Below the pieces are notes generated by a model, which was given only the letters and a program-made list of their open reading frames with translations, had not been told where the DNA came from and ran no database searches. A stretch of 64,000 nt of DNA from the NCBI RefSeq assembly GCF_004801885.1, contig NZ_SSSM01000005.1:62001-126000 (forward strand), in the 5' to 3' direction. Numbering within the stretch: position 1 is the first letter of the stretch; every line of letters starts with the position of its first letter. This document shows positions 9,240-18,212 of the stretch, piece after piece. Both the position numbers and the translations under genes were made by a program. Source of the DNA: Naasia lichenicola (GTDB taxonomy: Bacteria > Actinomycetota > Actinomycetes > Actinomycetales > Microbacteriaceae).

Positions 9240-9847
9240 CTGGCAGGCAATCGGCCGAAACCGGTGCGTCGCTCCCGGCCGGTCCCGGGGATGGCACGGA
9301 AGATTCGGGCATCGGCTCGGACCGAAGCGGCGACCATCCGAGCATCGACGCGTCGCTTGATCATCAGCACTGGTCCCCGCAGGACGCGGCGATGATGGAC
9401 GACAGCTTGCTAGGTCACGATGCGACGGTCTCCGTGAACGATGTGGCCATCGCACTCAACGTTAGCCGCGACACGGCCTACAAATGGATCAGCACTGGAC
9501 TGGTTCCGGCGCACCGCATCGGGCCCTCCTGGGTGATCTTCGCCGACGAAGTTCGCGCTTGGCTGCACACCCGATCGAACCAGCTCATCGCTAGTGAGAT
9601 CTCGCTCGAAGTGGATCTGCTAGCCGATTATCCCGACCAGCTAACATATCGCGACCTCATGCAGCTCCTCGGTCGTAGCAAGAAGACCATCTACTCCTGG
9701 CTGGAAAATGGCATCATTCCCGCCTACCGCGTCGAGAGCAGATGGGTGACCCACAAGATTGACCTTGCCCGCCTACTCTCTTCCTCCAGTAACCAGGCAA
9801 CACCGCAAACTCCCGCGCTATCCGTGGTGGAGCGGAGCGCCGGCTAG
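9236..9847 (+). CDS. protein with two tandem excisionase-type HTH domains
   Basis: A 203-aa protein with two MerR/excisionase-like DNA-binding domains. The first is at about residues 63-115 (SVNDVAIALNVSRDTAYKWI then a basic wing). The second is at about 137-187 (YRDLMQLLGRSKKTIYSWL then a wing). The N-terminal 60 residues are acidic, polar and probably disordered; an internal ATG near residue 53 would trim most of this. The upstream ATG is kept because it overlaps the hydrolase stop by ATGA, as at the other junctions of the operon. Two linked HTH units suggest recognition of a repeated DNA site, for example an operator or an attachment/transfer-origin site. The target is unknown. Confidence 0.65.
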   Translation: MTGRQSAETGASLPAGPGDGTEDSGIGSDRSGDHPSIDASLDHQHWSPQDAAMMDDSLLGHDATVSVNDVAIALNVSRDTAYKWISTGLVPAHRIGPSWVIFADEVRAWLHTRSNQLIASEISLEVDLLADYPDQLTYRDLMQLLGRSKKTIYSWLENGIIPAYRVESRWVTHKIDLARLLSSSSNQATPQTPALSVVERSAG

Positions 9848-9887
9848 CCTCATATGAGCGGTCACGGCGGCGAGAGTCACCCTGCCA

Positions 9888-10721
9888 TCACTGCCCCGAC
9901 CCGCTGGGTTGGCGGTCGACTCCGCTGCTCGCAACTCGACCAATCCAATCGCCTATCACCGCGTTGACCGCCGCAGGCTCCTCTTGGTGGACCCAGTGGC
10001 CTGCGTTCTCGAACGCAACCGACCTGCTAAGCGGATCATGCATCAGGCCGCCTTCCCACTCTGCTTTGGCTGACGAAATGTGAATCGCCAGGGTGGGAAC
10101 ACGCCGCGCTGTGATCAGTCCGAGGGTATGCGGGAGGTTGACGATCGAATCCATCGACCCATGGGTGCCTTCGGCCACAGCGGCCACCACGCGCTCGGGC
10201 GATCCGAGGGCGCGCCTGCGATGCCATGTGATGAGGTGCGGCGGCGTGTGGGGTCCTTCGAGAACTCCGAAGAATCCGGCCACGACTTCGTTGGCAGGTC
10301 CCGCGTGCAGCGCTCCGACGAGTCCGAGGTTGCGTTGCGCGCCCTCCTCGTCAAAGCCGTAGGGCGGATCGATGACGACGACGCCAGCGATGCGGTCGGG
10401 ATCTCGCGACGCGACTATCGAGGCCACGACACCCCCGAGGGAATGGCCCACGAGCACAACGCGTTCGAGCTGCATCTGATCGACAAAGTCGACCACCTCA
10501 TCCGCCAGATCATGGGGCGTATACCCCGATGCGGGGGCCGACGAACGTCCGTGTCCGCGCGAGTCGAATGCGAGCACTCGCCAGGACTCGGTCAGGAAGG
10601 GCAGCTGATGAATCCAGTCATGGGAGTCGCAGGTCCATCCATGCAGGAGGACGAGTGTGAGAGCTCCCGTGCCCTCATCGGTGTAGAACAGCTCGACGTC
10701 TCCGATCGTCGTGAACGGCAT
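9888..10721 (-). CDS. alpha/beta hydrolase
   Basis: A 277-aa alpha/beta-hydrolase-fold enzyme. The nucleophile motif GHSLGG places the catalytic serine at residue 94. HGW at 27-29 forms the usual oxyanion region, and AGHWVHQEEP near residue 250 provides the catalytic His. The RSRGHG-like stretch (SRGHGRS, 54-60) is typical of this class. There is no signal peptide, so it is cytoplasmic. The ATG at 10721 has AGAGGG seven bases upstream. It is the last gene of a minus-strand operon behind an ABC importer and may open an ester or lactone of the imported compound; the exact substrate cannot be told. The convergent gap to 9847 shows no strong terminator. Confidence 0.75.
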   Translation of the reverse strand: MPFTTIGDVELFYTDEGTGALTLVLLHGWTCDSHDWIHQLPFLTESWRVLAFDSRGHGRSSAPASGYTPHDLADEVVDFVDQMQLERVVLVGHSLGGVVASIVASRDPDRIAGVVVIDPPYGFDEEGAQRNLGLVGALHAGPANEVVAGFFGVLEGPHTPPHLITWHRRRALGSPERVVAAVAEGTHGSMDSIVNLPHTLGLITARRVPTLAIHISSAKAEWEGGLMHDPLSRSVAFENAGHWVHQEEPAAVNAVIGDWIGRVASSGVDRQPSGSGQ

Positions 10722-10743
10722 GTACTAGCCCTCTCTATCTATC

Positions 10744-12363
10744 TCAAGAATGCGCGGTCGTGGACCGCGGTGGTGCTTCTCCGTATGATGCGGCGAGCAA
10801 TTCGTGGGCGGTGATCTCGTCTCCGCGGAATTGATGACTGACACGACCGTCGCGGAAGACGAGCACACGATCAGCGAGTCTGGCTAGGTCCTCGTATTGG
10901 GTTGAGGCGAGGATGACCGCGCCACCACCAGAGGCGAATGTGCCGAGGGTATCTACGATCTCATCGACGGCGCCGATATCAACACCGCTGGTCGCCTCGT
11001 CCAGCAGAAGGACCTTCGGCGGGGATGCCATCCAACGTCCGATGAGGGCTTTCTGCTGATTGCCCCCGCTCATCGTCGAGAAGGCGACCCCGGGGATGCC
11101 CGGCTTGATGTTGAAGCGCTCGATGAGACTGCCAACAAGGGTGTGTTCTTTGGCCCGGAGTATCCAACGGGCTGGCCCCGTGAGAGAACCAAGCGATGGT
11201 GCGCTCAGGTTCTCCGAGACGGTCGCGGCCGGAACGCCCCCCGCTACGGCTCGGTCACCTGAGACAAGTGCAAGTCCACGCCGGATGCTCTGGGGAGGGT
11301 TCAGGGCCCCCACCCGTTCGCCCTCCACGGAGACTGTTCCCGCGGTAAGAGGGCTCATCCCGTAGAGCGCATAAGGCACCTCGTCATGACCAGAACCGCT
11401 GAGCCCTGTGAGGCCGAGTATCTCTCCTCGACCCACCGACAAGGAGACGTCTCGCAGAATCCGGCCGGAAAGGCCCTGCGCTACAAGAACGTCGCCATGC
11501 TTCGTTGTTGTCGGGGGGCGGGAGATGGGTGCGCGCCGTTCGCGGCCGATGACCATCTCAGCGAGATCCCGCTCCGTTCTGCCAGCGACGTCTCCCGTCA
11601 TCACGAGTTTGCCGTCCCGCAGGATCGACACTCGATCCGCCAGGATCAGGGGCTCGTTGAGATGGTGCGTGATGAGGAGGACAGAGATGCCCCTCGTCGC
11701 GATCTCCCGCACCGCGGCGAGGAGTTCCTCCGTCTCGTGGGCCGGCAATGCGGCGGTCGCTTCGTCGAGGACAAGCAGACCTCCAGTGTGGCCCTCGAGG
11801 TTGTGCAGGGCTCGAAGGAGACCGACGATCGTGCGCTGAGATGCCGACAGCCGGTTGACTGGATCATCCGGCTCCACCTTGAGGTCGAAGGAGCGAAGCT
11901 GTTCGCGCAGTCGCTCTCGCTCCGCCTTCCACTTGATACGGCGACCAACACCGGTCTCGAACCGGCCGATCCGCACGTTCTCGAGGACGGAGGCGCTCGG
12001 CACGAGGCCGATGTCCTGGTGAAGGAAGGCGATGCCACTCTCGGCGAGATGGGCCGACGACACCGGGAGCTGTACGGGCTGCCCCTTGAAGCTGATGGAC
12101 CCCGCATCCGGGCGGTGATAGCCCGACAGGATCTTCACCAGGGTGGACTTGCCCGAACCGTTGTGACCGAGGAGAGCATGGACCTCGCCGTGCCGAACGT
12201 GGAGGCTGACGTCGGAAAGTGCTGTCGTCGCTCCGAATCGCTTCGTCAGACCGGTCACCTCGAGTACGTGGGCGACCCCGCCAGAGGTAGTGATCACCGA
12301 AGGCGCGCTTATCGGCGTTGGCGAGGACTCCTCGAGGCCGCCCGTTGGCTGTGTCGGCGTCAT
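10744..12363 (-). CDS. CUT2-type sugar ABC transporter ATP-binding protein (two NBDs)
   Basis: A 539-aa protein with the two-ATPase architecture of RbsA/MglA. The first domain has an intact Walker A, GHNGSGKST, at 66-74. The second has the degenerate P-loop expected for this family (GLSGSGHDE) but a full signature (MSGGNQQKA) and Walker B (VLLLDEATSGVD). It energises import through the permease encoded by the operon. The ATG at 12363 lies just after the stop of the binding-protein gene and has no strong ribosome site, so coupled translation is likely. The family transports monosaccharides and related polyols. The real substrate is unknown. Confidence 0.9.
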   Translation of the reverse strand: MTPTQPTGGLEESSPTPISAPSVITTSGGVAHVLEVTGLTKRFGATTALSDVSLHVRHGEVHALLGHNGSGKSTLVKILSGYHRPDAGSISFKGQPVQLPVSSAHLAESGIAFLHQDIGLVPSASVLENVRIGRFETGVGRRIKWKAERERLREQLRSFDLKVEPDDPVNRLSASQRTIVGLLRALHNLEGHTGGLLVLDEATAALPAHETEELLAAVREIATRGISVLLITHHLNEPLILADRVSILRDGKLVMTGDVAGRTERDLAEMVIGRERRAPISRPPTTTKHGDVLVAQGLSGRILRDVSLSVGRGEILGLTGLSGSGHDEVPYALYGMSPLTAGTVSVEGERVGALNPPQSIRRGLALVSGDRAVAGGVPAATVSENLSAPSLGSLTGPARWILRAKEHTLVGSLIERFNIKPGIPGVAFSTMSGGNQQKALIGRWMASPPKVLLLDEATSGVDIGAVDEIVDTLGTFASGGGAVILASTQYEDLARLADRVLVFRDGRVSHQFRGDEITAHELLAASYGEAPPRSTTAHS

Positions 12364-12366
12364 GGG

Positions 12367-13527
12367 CTACTTAGACAGTCCCCACAGCTCAGTGAACCCG
12401 TCGACGTACGCATTCCCGTAGATCGCGTCTTGGTCGGCCACGTCCAGCCCCTTGAGCACAGCCGTGTCGATGTAACGCGGCGGCGTGATGTCCTCGCCGG
12501 GTTCCAAGTCGAGCATCGCTCGCATCGCCTGATCGACAGCACCCCAGCCGGTATACGCGGCGGACTGGCCCGGATCTATGGAGAATGCACCGCCCTGCTG
12601 GACGACGCCGAGAGGGCCGGCCCCCGAGCCTTGAGCTGCGACTACGGTCACACCGGTGTTACTGGTGGCATCGACGCCTGCGGAGGCGAGCAGACCCATG
12701 GTGTCGTCGACAACCGCGAAGATCGTATTGATGTCGGGGTTGCCGTTGATGAGCGACGAGGCCGCGCTGGAGAGGCCGGTTCCCCAGTCCGGGGGTTCGA
12801 CATTGGTTGTTCCCACGATCGAACAGGCCGAGCCGCAGGAGTCGAACACCTCCTGGATGCCTGTCAGGGCATCGGGCACGGCAGGGTTCGTGAAGGTGAG
12901 TGTCCCGGCGGTGACTGCCTCGCCATCCGCTTTGACAATGGCCCCGGAGGCCATGAGCTTTCCCGTCAGCACATAGTCCGCGCTGGAGAGCCCGAAGAGG
13001 CCGGGTGTCTCGTAGCTGGTGCCGATGGTCGAGGCGACGACGGGGATGTCCTTGTCGCCGGCGGCAGCGATGTCTTTGACGACCAGTTGAGCAGGAACGC
13101 CATCGAGGATGATCGCGTCGACGCCCTGGGTGATCCCCTGCTGGATGGCTGCACTGGCCGCGGTGATGTTTCCGTCTGCGTTGATGGACGATGATTCGAG
13201 GCCGGCCGCGTCCGCCGCCGCTGAGATGCCATCCGCCAAGGTGACAAGCTGTGCCGCCTGCTGGCTGAACACCACGACCAGAATGCTCTTGCCCTTCAGC
13301 GGGGTGGCGTCGAACGAGTCACCGGGTGCCTCGAACTCGGGGATACCGCTGTACTGGTCGACGAGCGACTGAGCATCAGACAGGACGGAAGCTGGCACGC
13401 CTGTGGACGAGTCGCCTGCAGACGGTGCTGCTGGAGCGTCACTCGTGCATCCCGCGAGTGCGAATACTGCGCCGGCCGCCAGAGCGATGAGCGGGAGCCG
13501 AGACCTGGGCGCAAAGTGGTTGATCAA
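12367..13527 (-). CDS. sugar ABC transporter substrate-binding lipoprotein
   Basis: A 386-aa periplasmic-binding-protein-like lipoprotein. The signal sequence has a basic start, a hydrophobic core and the lipobox LAGC with Cys27. The mature part has the two-lobed pattern of the ribose-type (Peripla_BP_4) family, with the usual IILDGVPAQL segment. The longer-than-usual N-terminal spacer (residues 28-70) is rich in Ala, Ser and Pro. It captures the ligand outside the membrane for the neighbouring permease and ATPase. The gene lies between permease and ATPase in a permease, binding protein, ATPase, hydrolase operon. The ligand cannot be read from sequence. Confidence 0.85.
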   Translation of the reverse strand: MINHFAPRSRLPLIALAAGAVFALAGCTSDAPAAPSAGDSSTGVPASVLSDAQSLVDQYSGIPEFEAPGDSFDATPLKGKSILVVVFSQQAAQLVTLADGISAAADAAGLESSSINADGNITAASAAIQQGITQGVDAIILDGVPAQLVVKDIAAAGDKDIPVVASTIGTSYETPGLFGLSSADYVLTGKLMASGAIVKADGEAVTAGTLTFTNPAVPDALTGIQEVFDSCGSACSIVGTTNVEPPDWGTGLSSAASSLINGNPDINTIFAVVDDTMGLLASAGVDATSNTGVTVVAAQGSGAGPLGVVQQGGAFSIDPGQSAAYTGWGAVDQAMRAMLDLEPGEDITPPRYIDTAVLKGLDVADQDAIYGNAYVDGFTELWGLSK

Positions 13528-13585
13528 TGTTCTCTCCTTTGACGAACGTTGTGGTGCCGTGGTGTGTCGGTGATTGGCTGTGTGT

Positions 13586-14569
13586 TTACGCGCGGATGCG
13601 CCGCGCTCCGAGCAACGCCGCCGCTGCGACAGCGACGATCAAGATGCCTCCGCTGAAGACATTGGTTACCCAAGACGCGATGCCGAGCAGCTGCAGGCCA
13701 GTTGTGCCGACGGCGAGGAGCAGAGCCCCCACGACGGTGCCGACTGGGTTGAATCGGCCGGGGGTCAGCGTGGCTGCTCCCAGAAAGACCGATGCGTAAG
13801 CGGGAAGGAGGAAGGGATTTCCGAGGCCGGCTTGCGCCGCGCCACTTTGGCCCACCAGCACTATTCCGGCGATGGCCGCCGCGAGCGCTGAGATCACGAG
13901 CGCCGTAACTCGCACTCGTGTCACTCGCACGCCGACCAGTCGAGCGGCCTCTCGGCCCTCTCCAGTGAAATACAGCGAACGGCCGCTCGGCGTGTGCTGC
14001 AGGACGTACCAGACGATGACGAGCAGCAGGATTGTGAACCAGAACGGCAGCCCTACTCCGAAGAAGCGAGCGCTGATCGCCGCGTCAAGAGGTGAGGCTG
14101 GCAGCGCAAGCGACTGAGAGTTGCTGACTGCGGACGAGAGGCCGTCGAGCAGCGTTCCCATGGCGAGGGTGACGATCAGTGCGTTGGCCTTCACTCGGAC
14201 GATGAAGAGTGAGTTCACCAGCCCGATGAGCACGCCGGCGATGAGTGTCACGATCGCCGCGATCTGCCAGCCGAGGCGCTCCGGTGCGGAGAGCTGAGTG
14301 AAAAGGACACCGCAGAAGCTCACGACGCCTGCTATCGAGAGATCCAGGTCCCCTGCTGCGAGCACGACAGTTAGTCCCAACCCGATGATCAGCAATACCG
14401 ACTGAGTGGTCAGGATTGTCTGCAGGTTGCCGACCGTGAAGAAGGTCGCGGGGCGCGCGACTGAGAAGAGGACGATCAACGCGGCCACGGCGAGAACGAC
14501 GACGTATCGTTCCAAGAAGTCGGTCAGCGTCCTCCCTCGGGGGGACGCGATGCTCGGTGAAGCAGTCAA
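13586..14569 (-). CDS. CUT2-type sugar ABC transporter permease
   Basis: About 327 aa from a TTG start at 14569, preferred because GAGGA lies six bases upstream; the in-frame ATG further out would cross the divergent AraC promoter. About eight to ten transmembrane helices are visible. A conserved stretch GLTVVLAAGDLDLSIAG (about residues 63-79) is the RbsC/XylH permease signature. It is first in its operon and would be transcribed divergently from the AraC-type regulator at 14661. Substrate unknown; the family is confident. Confidence 0.85.
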   Translation of the reverse strand: MTASPSIASPRGRTLTDFLERYVVVLAVAALIVLFSVARPATFFTVGNLQTILTTQSVLLIIGLGLTVVLAAGDLDLSIAGVVSFCGVLFTQLSAPERLGWQIAAIVTLIAGVLIGLVNSLFIVRVKANALIVTLAMGTLLDGLSSAVSNSQSLALPASPLDAAISARFFGVGLPFWFTILLLVIVWYVLQHTPSGRSLYFTGEGREAARLVGVRVTRVRVTALVISALAAAIAGIVLVGQSGAAQAGLGNPFLLPAYASVFLGAATLTPGRFNPVGTVVGALLLAVGTTGLQLLGIASWVTNVFSGGILIVAVAAAALLGARRIRA

Positions 14570-14660
14570 GAGTGATCCTCGGTCTACTTGCGCGACAGTG
14601 CGCTGCCAAGGACGATATGCAGAGGTCGGCCACGTCGTCTGTGGCAAGAAGTGAAAGTCG
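14570..14660. promoter_or_regulatory. divergent promoter between permease and AraC regulator
   Basis: This 91-bp gap carries the start regions of both the importer operon and the AraC-type gene. AraC-family regulators commonly control divergent operons from such gaps. No unambiguous half-site repeat was identified by eye. Confidence 0.4.
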
Positions 14661-15596
14661 ATGGCGATGAGTGAAGTGGGCGAGGCATACCTCCGCGGCA
14701 CAAGTCGCGGATTGCCGCCCGGGCAGGACTACGACTATTTCTGCGAGTCCATCTGCGAGGTGTACGTCGGTGTCCTGCCCCAACGTCCCGACCACGAGTA
14801 CCCCGCAGATTTTGCGCTTTACGATCTCGGAGCCACACGACTGGGTCTCCTCTCCGCTCCTGGGGGGCCTGCGGTGCGGGATAGGCATTCCCTCAGCCAG
14901 AGCCCGGATGACGGGATATTCCTCAACTTCAGCCGTTCGAGTTGGGAGCTCGAGCATCTCGGCCGTCAATGGACGGTGCCCGCCGGAACGCCGTGGCTTC
15001 TCGACAACAGCGAGTCCTACCGTCTGACGTTCGATCCCACCCGCCGAATGTCCCTCTATACGATTCGGTTCCCGCGCGCATCGCTAGGCGATCCAGGCTC
15101 CGGCGATGTCCGAAGAATCAATGACCGGATTACGACTACAGAGGCCGGACGTCATTTCACCGCGCAGGCGGGTCTGCTCGCAGCCATGGTGGATCTGCAC
15201 CAGCTGGATACGGCGTCCGCCATGGCTGGAGCCCTGGTCGGCCTTGTGAATGCTGTGGCTGGTGCGGGTGACGAACACCCCGTCGATCGGCTGGGAGTGT
15301 TCAAGCTGGCCGCACGGTCGCAACTGACCAATCCCGCGTACACGATCGCCTCGCTCGCCAGGGACTTCAGCTGCTCCATCCGCACCATCCAGACCGCGTT
15401 CGGAGAACGGGGCGAGACGTTCTCAGACTGGTTCGCGGTCGAGCGGCTCGAGCTGGCGCGCGAGCGTCTCGCCAGTGCTGCATGGAGCTCGCGGAGCATT
15501 GCGCAAATTGCGACGTCGGTCGGGTTCGCCGACGTCTCGACCTTCCATCGCCACTTCCGCTCCAGGTTCGGAACTACTCCCGCCAAGCTGCGCTGA
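14661..15596 (+). CDS. AraC-family transcriptional regulator
   Basis: A 311-aa regulator. The C-terminal third has the two HTH motifs of AraC/XylS proteins: YTIASLARDFSCSIRTIQTAF at about 230-250 and SIAQIATSVGFADVSTFHRHF at about 280-300, ending with the typical GTTPAKLR. The N-terminal ~200 residues resemble AraC-binding-like domain 2 found in regulators of aromatic or sugar catabolism. The ATG at 14661 has AAGAAG upstream; a second ATG six bases on is possible. Divergence from the ABC importer and hydrolase operon makes that operon the likely target. It also lies immediately before the O-demethylase gene, so control of that gene is possible. Confidence 0.8.
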   Translation: MAMSEVGEAYLRGTSRGLPPGQDYDYFCESICEVYVGVLPQRPDHEYPADFALYDLGATRLGLLSAPGGPAVRDRHSLSQSPDDGIFLNFSRSSWELEHLGRQWTVPAGTPWLLDNSESYRLTFDPTRRMSLYTIRFPRASLGDPGSGDVRRINDRITTTEAGRHFTAQAGLLAAMVDLHQLDTASAMAGALVGLVNAVAGAGDEHPVDRLGVFKLAARSQLTNPAYTIASLARDFSCSIRTIQTAFGERGETFSDWFAVERLELARERLASAAWSSRSIAQIATSVGFADVSTFHRHFRSRFGTTPAKLR

Positions 15597-15750
15597 CAGC
15601 AATCAAGACGTGTCGGCGCAACGCCGCGGGGCACGCATCCATGTGAATTTCGCTTCAACGGAAATCTCCCAGTCGAAAATCTGAGCCCGTCTTAGACTCC
15701 CGACGCGCGCCGTTCTCGGCGCCGACGGACACTCGACGAAGAGGACAACG

Positions 15751-17118
15751 ATGAACTCCGAAAATCTGGCCGATGCGATCTCGAGAGTCGGCAGCCCTGT
15801 CGAATTGCTCCGCAATCAGGACTGGCCATCCGTGACGTTCCCCATCCAGCCTGAGTTCACGAACTGGCGTGACGAGCAGCGGGCCTGGCGGACTGGCGTA
15901 GCACTGATGGATCAGTCTCACCACATGACGCAGCTCTTCCTCTGGGGCAGCGACCTTATCGCGCTGCTGTCGTCCATCTCTCCGAACACCTTCGCGACGT
16001 TCCGGCCGGGCGTGGCGAAGCAATTGATCGCCGTCAACAAGGATGGGTTCCTCATCGGCGACGGCATTCTGTTCTACAACTCAGAGGAAGCCGAGGGGCT
16101 GGTGCTCATCGGCCACCATCTCCTCATCGATTGGGTGCGATACAACGCCGAGAAGGCTGAAGCGTCGGGGAGCGATGTCCATCACCGACTCGAGGCCAAC
16201 TCGAACATGCGTGAGGGAGACCCCACCTATTTCCGATACGAGCTCCAAGGTCCCGACGCGGAACTGGTGATGGAGAAGCTGTTCGGCGGTCCCGTCCCGG
16301 CCGTCAAGTTCTTTCACATTGCCGACTTCACCATCGCGGGCAAGCGCATCAAAGCGCTGAGGCATGGCATGGCCGGCCAGCCGGGTTTCGAGTTCTATGG
16401 CGCCTACGCCGACGGGCCTACAATCGCCGAAGCGATGATGAAAGCGGGTGCCGAATTCGATATTCGCCGGGTGGGCGCGAAGGCGTATTCCGCTTCTCCC
16501 CTCGAATCAGGCTGGATCCCGACTCCGTTCCCCGCCATCTGGGACGAGGACTTTGACGAGTACAGACAGTGGCTTCCCGCGACACGCGCCGGATCCATTG
16601 CGGGCTCGCTTTATTCGACCGACGTACACGACTTCTACATGACTCCGTTCGATCTCGACCTCGGACGATCGGTGAAATTCGATCACGAATTTCACGGTCG
16701 TGAGGCGCTGGAGAAGATCGCCGCGAGTCCGAAGCGTCGGAAAGTGACTCTTCTCTGGAACGCCGAAGACGTGGCCAGCATCGTCCGATCCCAGGTCGAG
16801 CCAGGAGTGCCCGCGAAGTTCCTCGACTTCCCCAAGGCGCGTTATGGACTGTTTCAGATGGACGCCGTCGAGCTGGAGGGAACCCTCGTGGGCATTTCCA
16901 CCGACGCGGGGTACATCGCGTATGACCAGATGTACATGTCGCTCGCCACTGTCGATATCGATCTCCCGGAGGGCACAGTTGTGGACGTCGTATGGGGCGA
17001 GAGCCCGGTTTCGCTGAAGCCTCAGGTAGATCAGAATCACCGTCAGGTGAAGATTCGCGCAACGGTCGCTCCGGCGCCTTACCACGACTACGCACGGTCC
17101 GTTTATCGCGCCAACTAG
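15751..17118 (+). CDS. ligM: tetrahydrofolate-dependent O-demethylase (LigM-like, GcvT family)
   Basis: A 455-aa aminomethyltransferase-fold protein that matches the vanillate/3-O-methylgallate demethylase LigM of Sphingobium closely along its length. Recognisable shared stretches are the ALMDQSHHM region (Gln55 and His58 correspond to LigM residues near 57 and 60), the QGPDA segment, LRHGMAGQPG, and YSASPLESGWIP, with Tyr246 in the place of the tyrosine implicated in LigM catalysis. Such enzymes move an aromatic methoxy methyl group to tetrahydrofolate, giving a phenol and 5-methyl-THF. GAAGAGGA precedes the ATG, and a strong hairpin follows the stop. The MetF, PurU and FolD genes just downstream are what would recycle the folate product. 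Family assignment is strong; the substrate (vanillate, syringate or other) is inferred. Confidence 0.8.
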   Translation: MNSENLADAISRVGSPVELLRNQDWPSVTFPIQPEFTNWRDEQRAWRTGVALMDQSHHMTQLFLWGSDLIALLSSISPNTFATFRPGVAKQLIAVNKDGFLIGDGILFYNSEEAEGLVLIGHHLLIDWVRYNAEKAEASGSDVHHRLEANSNMREGDPTYFRYELQGPDAELVMEKLFGGPVPAVKFFHIADFTIAGKRIKALRHGMAGQPGFEFYGAYADGPTIAEAMMKAGAEFDIRRVGAKAYSASPLESGWIPTPFPAIWDEDFDEYRQWLPATRAGSIAGSLYSTDVHDFYMTPFDLDLGRSVKFDHEFHGREALEKIAASPKRRKVTLLWNAEDVASIVRSQVEPGVPAKFLDFPKARYGLFQMDAVELEGTLVGISTDAGYIAYDQMYMSLATVDIDLPEGTVVDVVWGESPVSLKPQVDQNHRQVKIRATVAPAPYHDYARSVYRAN

Positions 17119-17120
17119 GA

Positions 17121-17152
17121 ATGCGGGCCGTTCCGCTGGGAACGGCCCGCAT
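17121..17152 (+). terminator. strong hairpin after the O-demethylase gene
   Basis: A perfect 14-bp inverted repeat (17121-17134 with 17139-17152) with a GCTG loop begins 3 nt after the stop codon. There is no T-run, which is usual for terminators in high-GC actinobacteria. It probably limits read-through into the IclR gene and stabilises the upstream transcript. Confidence 0.75.
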
Positions 17153-17171
17153 CCGGATCTCGGGGTGAGTC

Positions 17172-18041
17172 TTGGCGCATAGATCGAATGGGGTCTCGGC
17201 GTTGAGTCGGGCGGTCCAAGTGCTGGACACTTTCAGCCCTGACGCGCCCACCCAGACTCTGAAGGAGATATCGCAGCGTTCTGCTCTTCCCACATCCACA
17301 GCGCATCGAGTTGTCGGCGATCTCGTGGACAACGGGCTGTTGGAACGTCTGGCGGACCGCACCTACCGTGTGGGTAATCGGCTCTGGGAGCTAGGTAGTC
17401 GGACCCCCGGTGCGGTGGGCCTCCGCGAGATAGCCATGCCATACATTCACGGGGTACAGGCGCGGGTTCGGCAGCACACCCAGCTCTTGATTCGCGCTGA
17501 TCTCGACGTTCTCGTCGTGGATCGGCTCTCCGCACGCGATGCCATCGTCAACGCATCGATCATCGGCGGTCGGCACCCGTTGCAACACTCCTCCAGCGGA
17601 ATCGTGCTCCTAGCGTTTGCGCAAGACGACGCGGTCGAACGAATTCTCGAACGTGGTCTCAAGCCGGTGACCGCCTCGGGCATCCAGAGCCGCAGTGAAC
17701 TGGTCGAGGTGTTGGCTCGCGTGCGCCACGACGGATTCGCGGTGTCTGAGGGATACCTGCACCCCACGTCTCGCGGAATCGCAGCGCCCGTGCGCGGTGC
17801 GCAGGATGTCGTCGTCGGCGCGATAGGCGTGGTCGTGCCGAACAATGGGAGTGACGTTGCAGAGATATCGGTGCTGCTGAGGCATGCGGCGCAACGAATC
17901 TCCGACGACCTTCTTCGCTGCTACCTTCCGCCGGAGCATCCCGATGCCCGACCTGGCGGATCGTTTCGCCAGATGGTGCGATCATCCGAACAGTCCATGG
18001 AGTTCCTTGCTCATCACGACGGTTTCTCGCAAGCGGAGTGA
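17172..18041 (+). CDS. IclR-family transcriptional regulator of the O-demethylation block
   Basis: A 289-aa IclR-type protein. The N-terminal winged HTH (about residues 5-65, TLKEISQRSALPTSTAHRVV as recognition region) is followed by the effector-binding domain (about 80-245) with the usual GRHPLQHSSSG and late GAIGVVVP segments. The TTG at 17172 is the plausible start, with GGGGTGAG upstream. It sits between the demethylase gene and metF-purU-folD on the same strand, so it may sense a methoxy-aromatic compound or its product and control either or both. The last ~45 residues extend past the usual domain end and have no recognised motif. Confidence 0.8.
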   Translation: MAHRSNGVSALSRAVQVLDTFSPDAPTQTLKEISQRSALPTSTAHRVVGDLVDNGLLERLADRTYRVGNRLWELGSRTPGAVGLREIAMPYIHGVQARVRQHTQLLIRADLDVLVVDRLSARDAIVNASIIGGRHPLQHSSSGIVLLAFAQDDAVERILERGLKPVTASGIQSRSELVEVLARVRHDGFAVSEGYLHPTSRGIAAPVRGAQDVVVGAIGVVVPNNGSDVAEISVLLRHAAQRISDDLLRCYLPPEHPDARPGGSFRQMVRSSEQSMEFLAHHDGFSQAE

Positions 18042-18212
18042 GCGGCCTCGGCGGCGGCGCCATAGGGGCCGACTCGACCGACTTTGCATGTTGCGAATCG
18101 ATCAGATGCCCTCGTTGACCGCCGGCATGCCTATCGATACCTTTCCCCGTATCCGGAACCACGCTCTACAACCTCCGCGGACGTGTACTCCCCAAGAAAG
18201 GCAAAGCTGCCC

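Noticed and set aside
11386-13194. 602-codon plus-strand frame over the importer genes
   Set aside because: It is antisense to two clearly recognised ABC genes and has no protein-like features.
15646-15665. ATTTC-N9-GAAAT inverted repeat upstream of the O-demethylase
   Set aside because: Only 5-bp arms and no second copy upstream of the folate genes. It is too weak to call an IclR operator.
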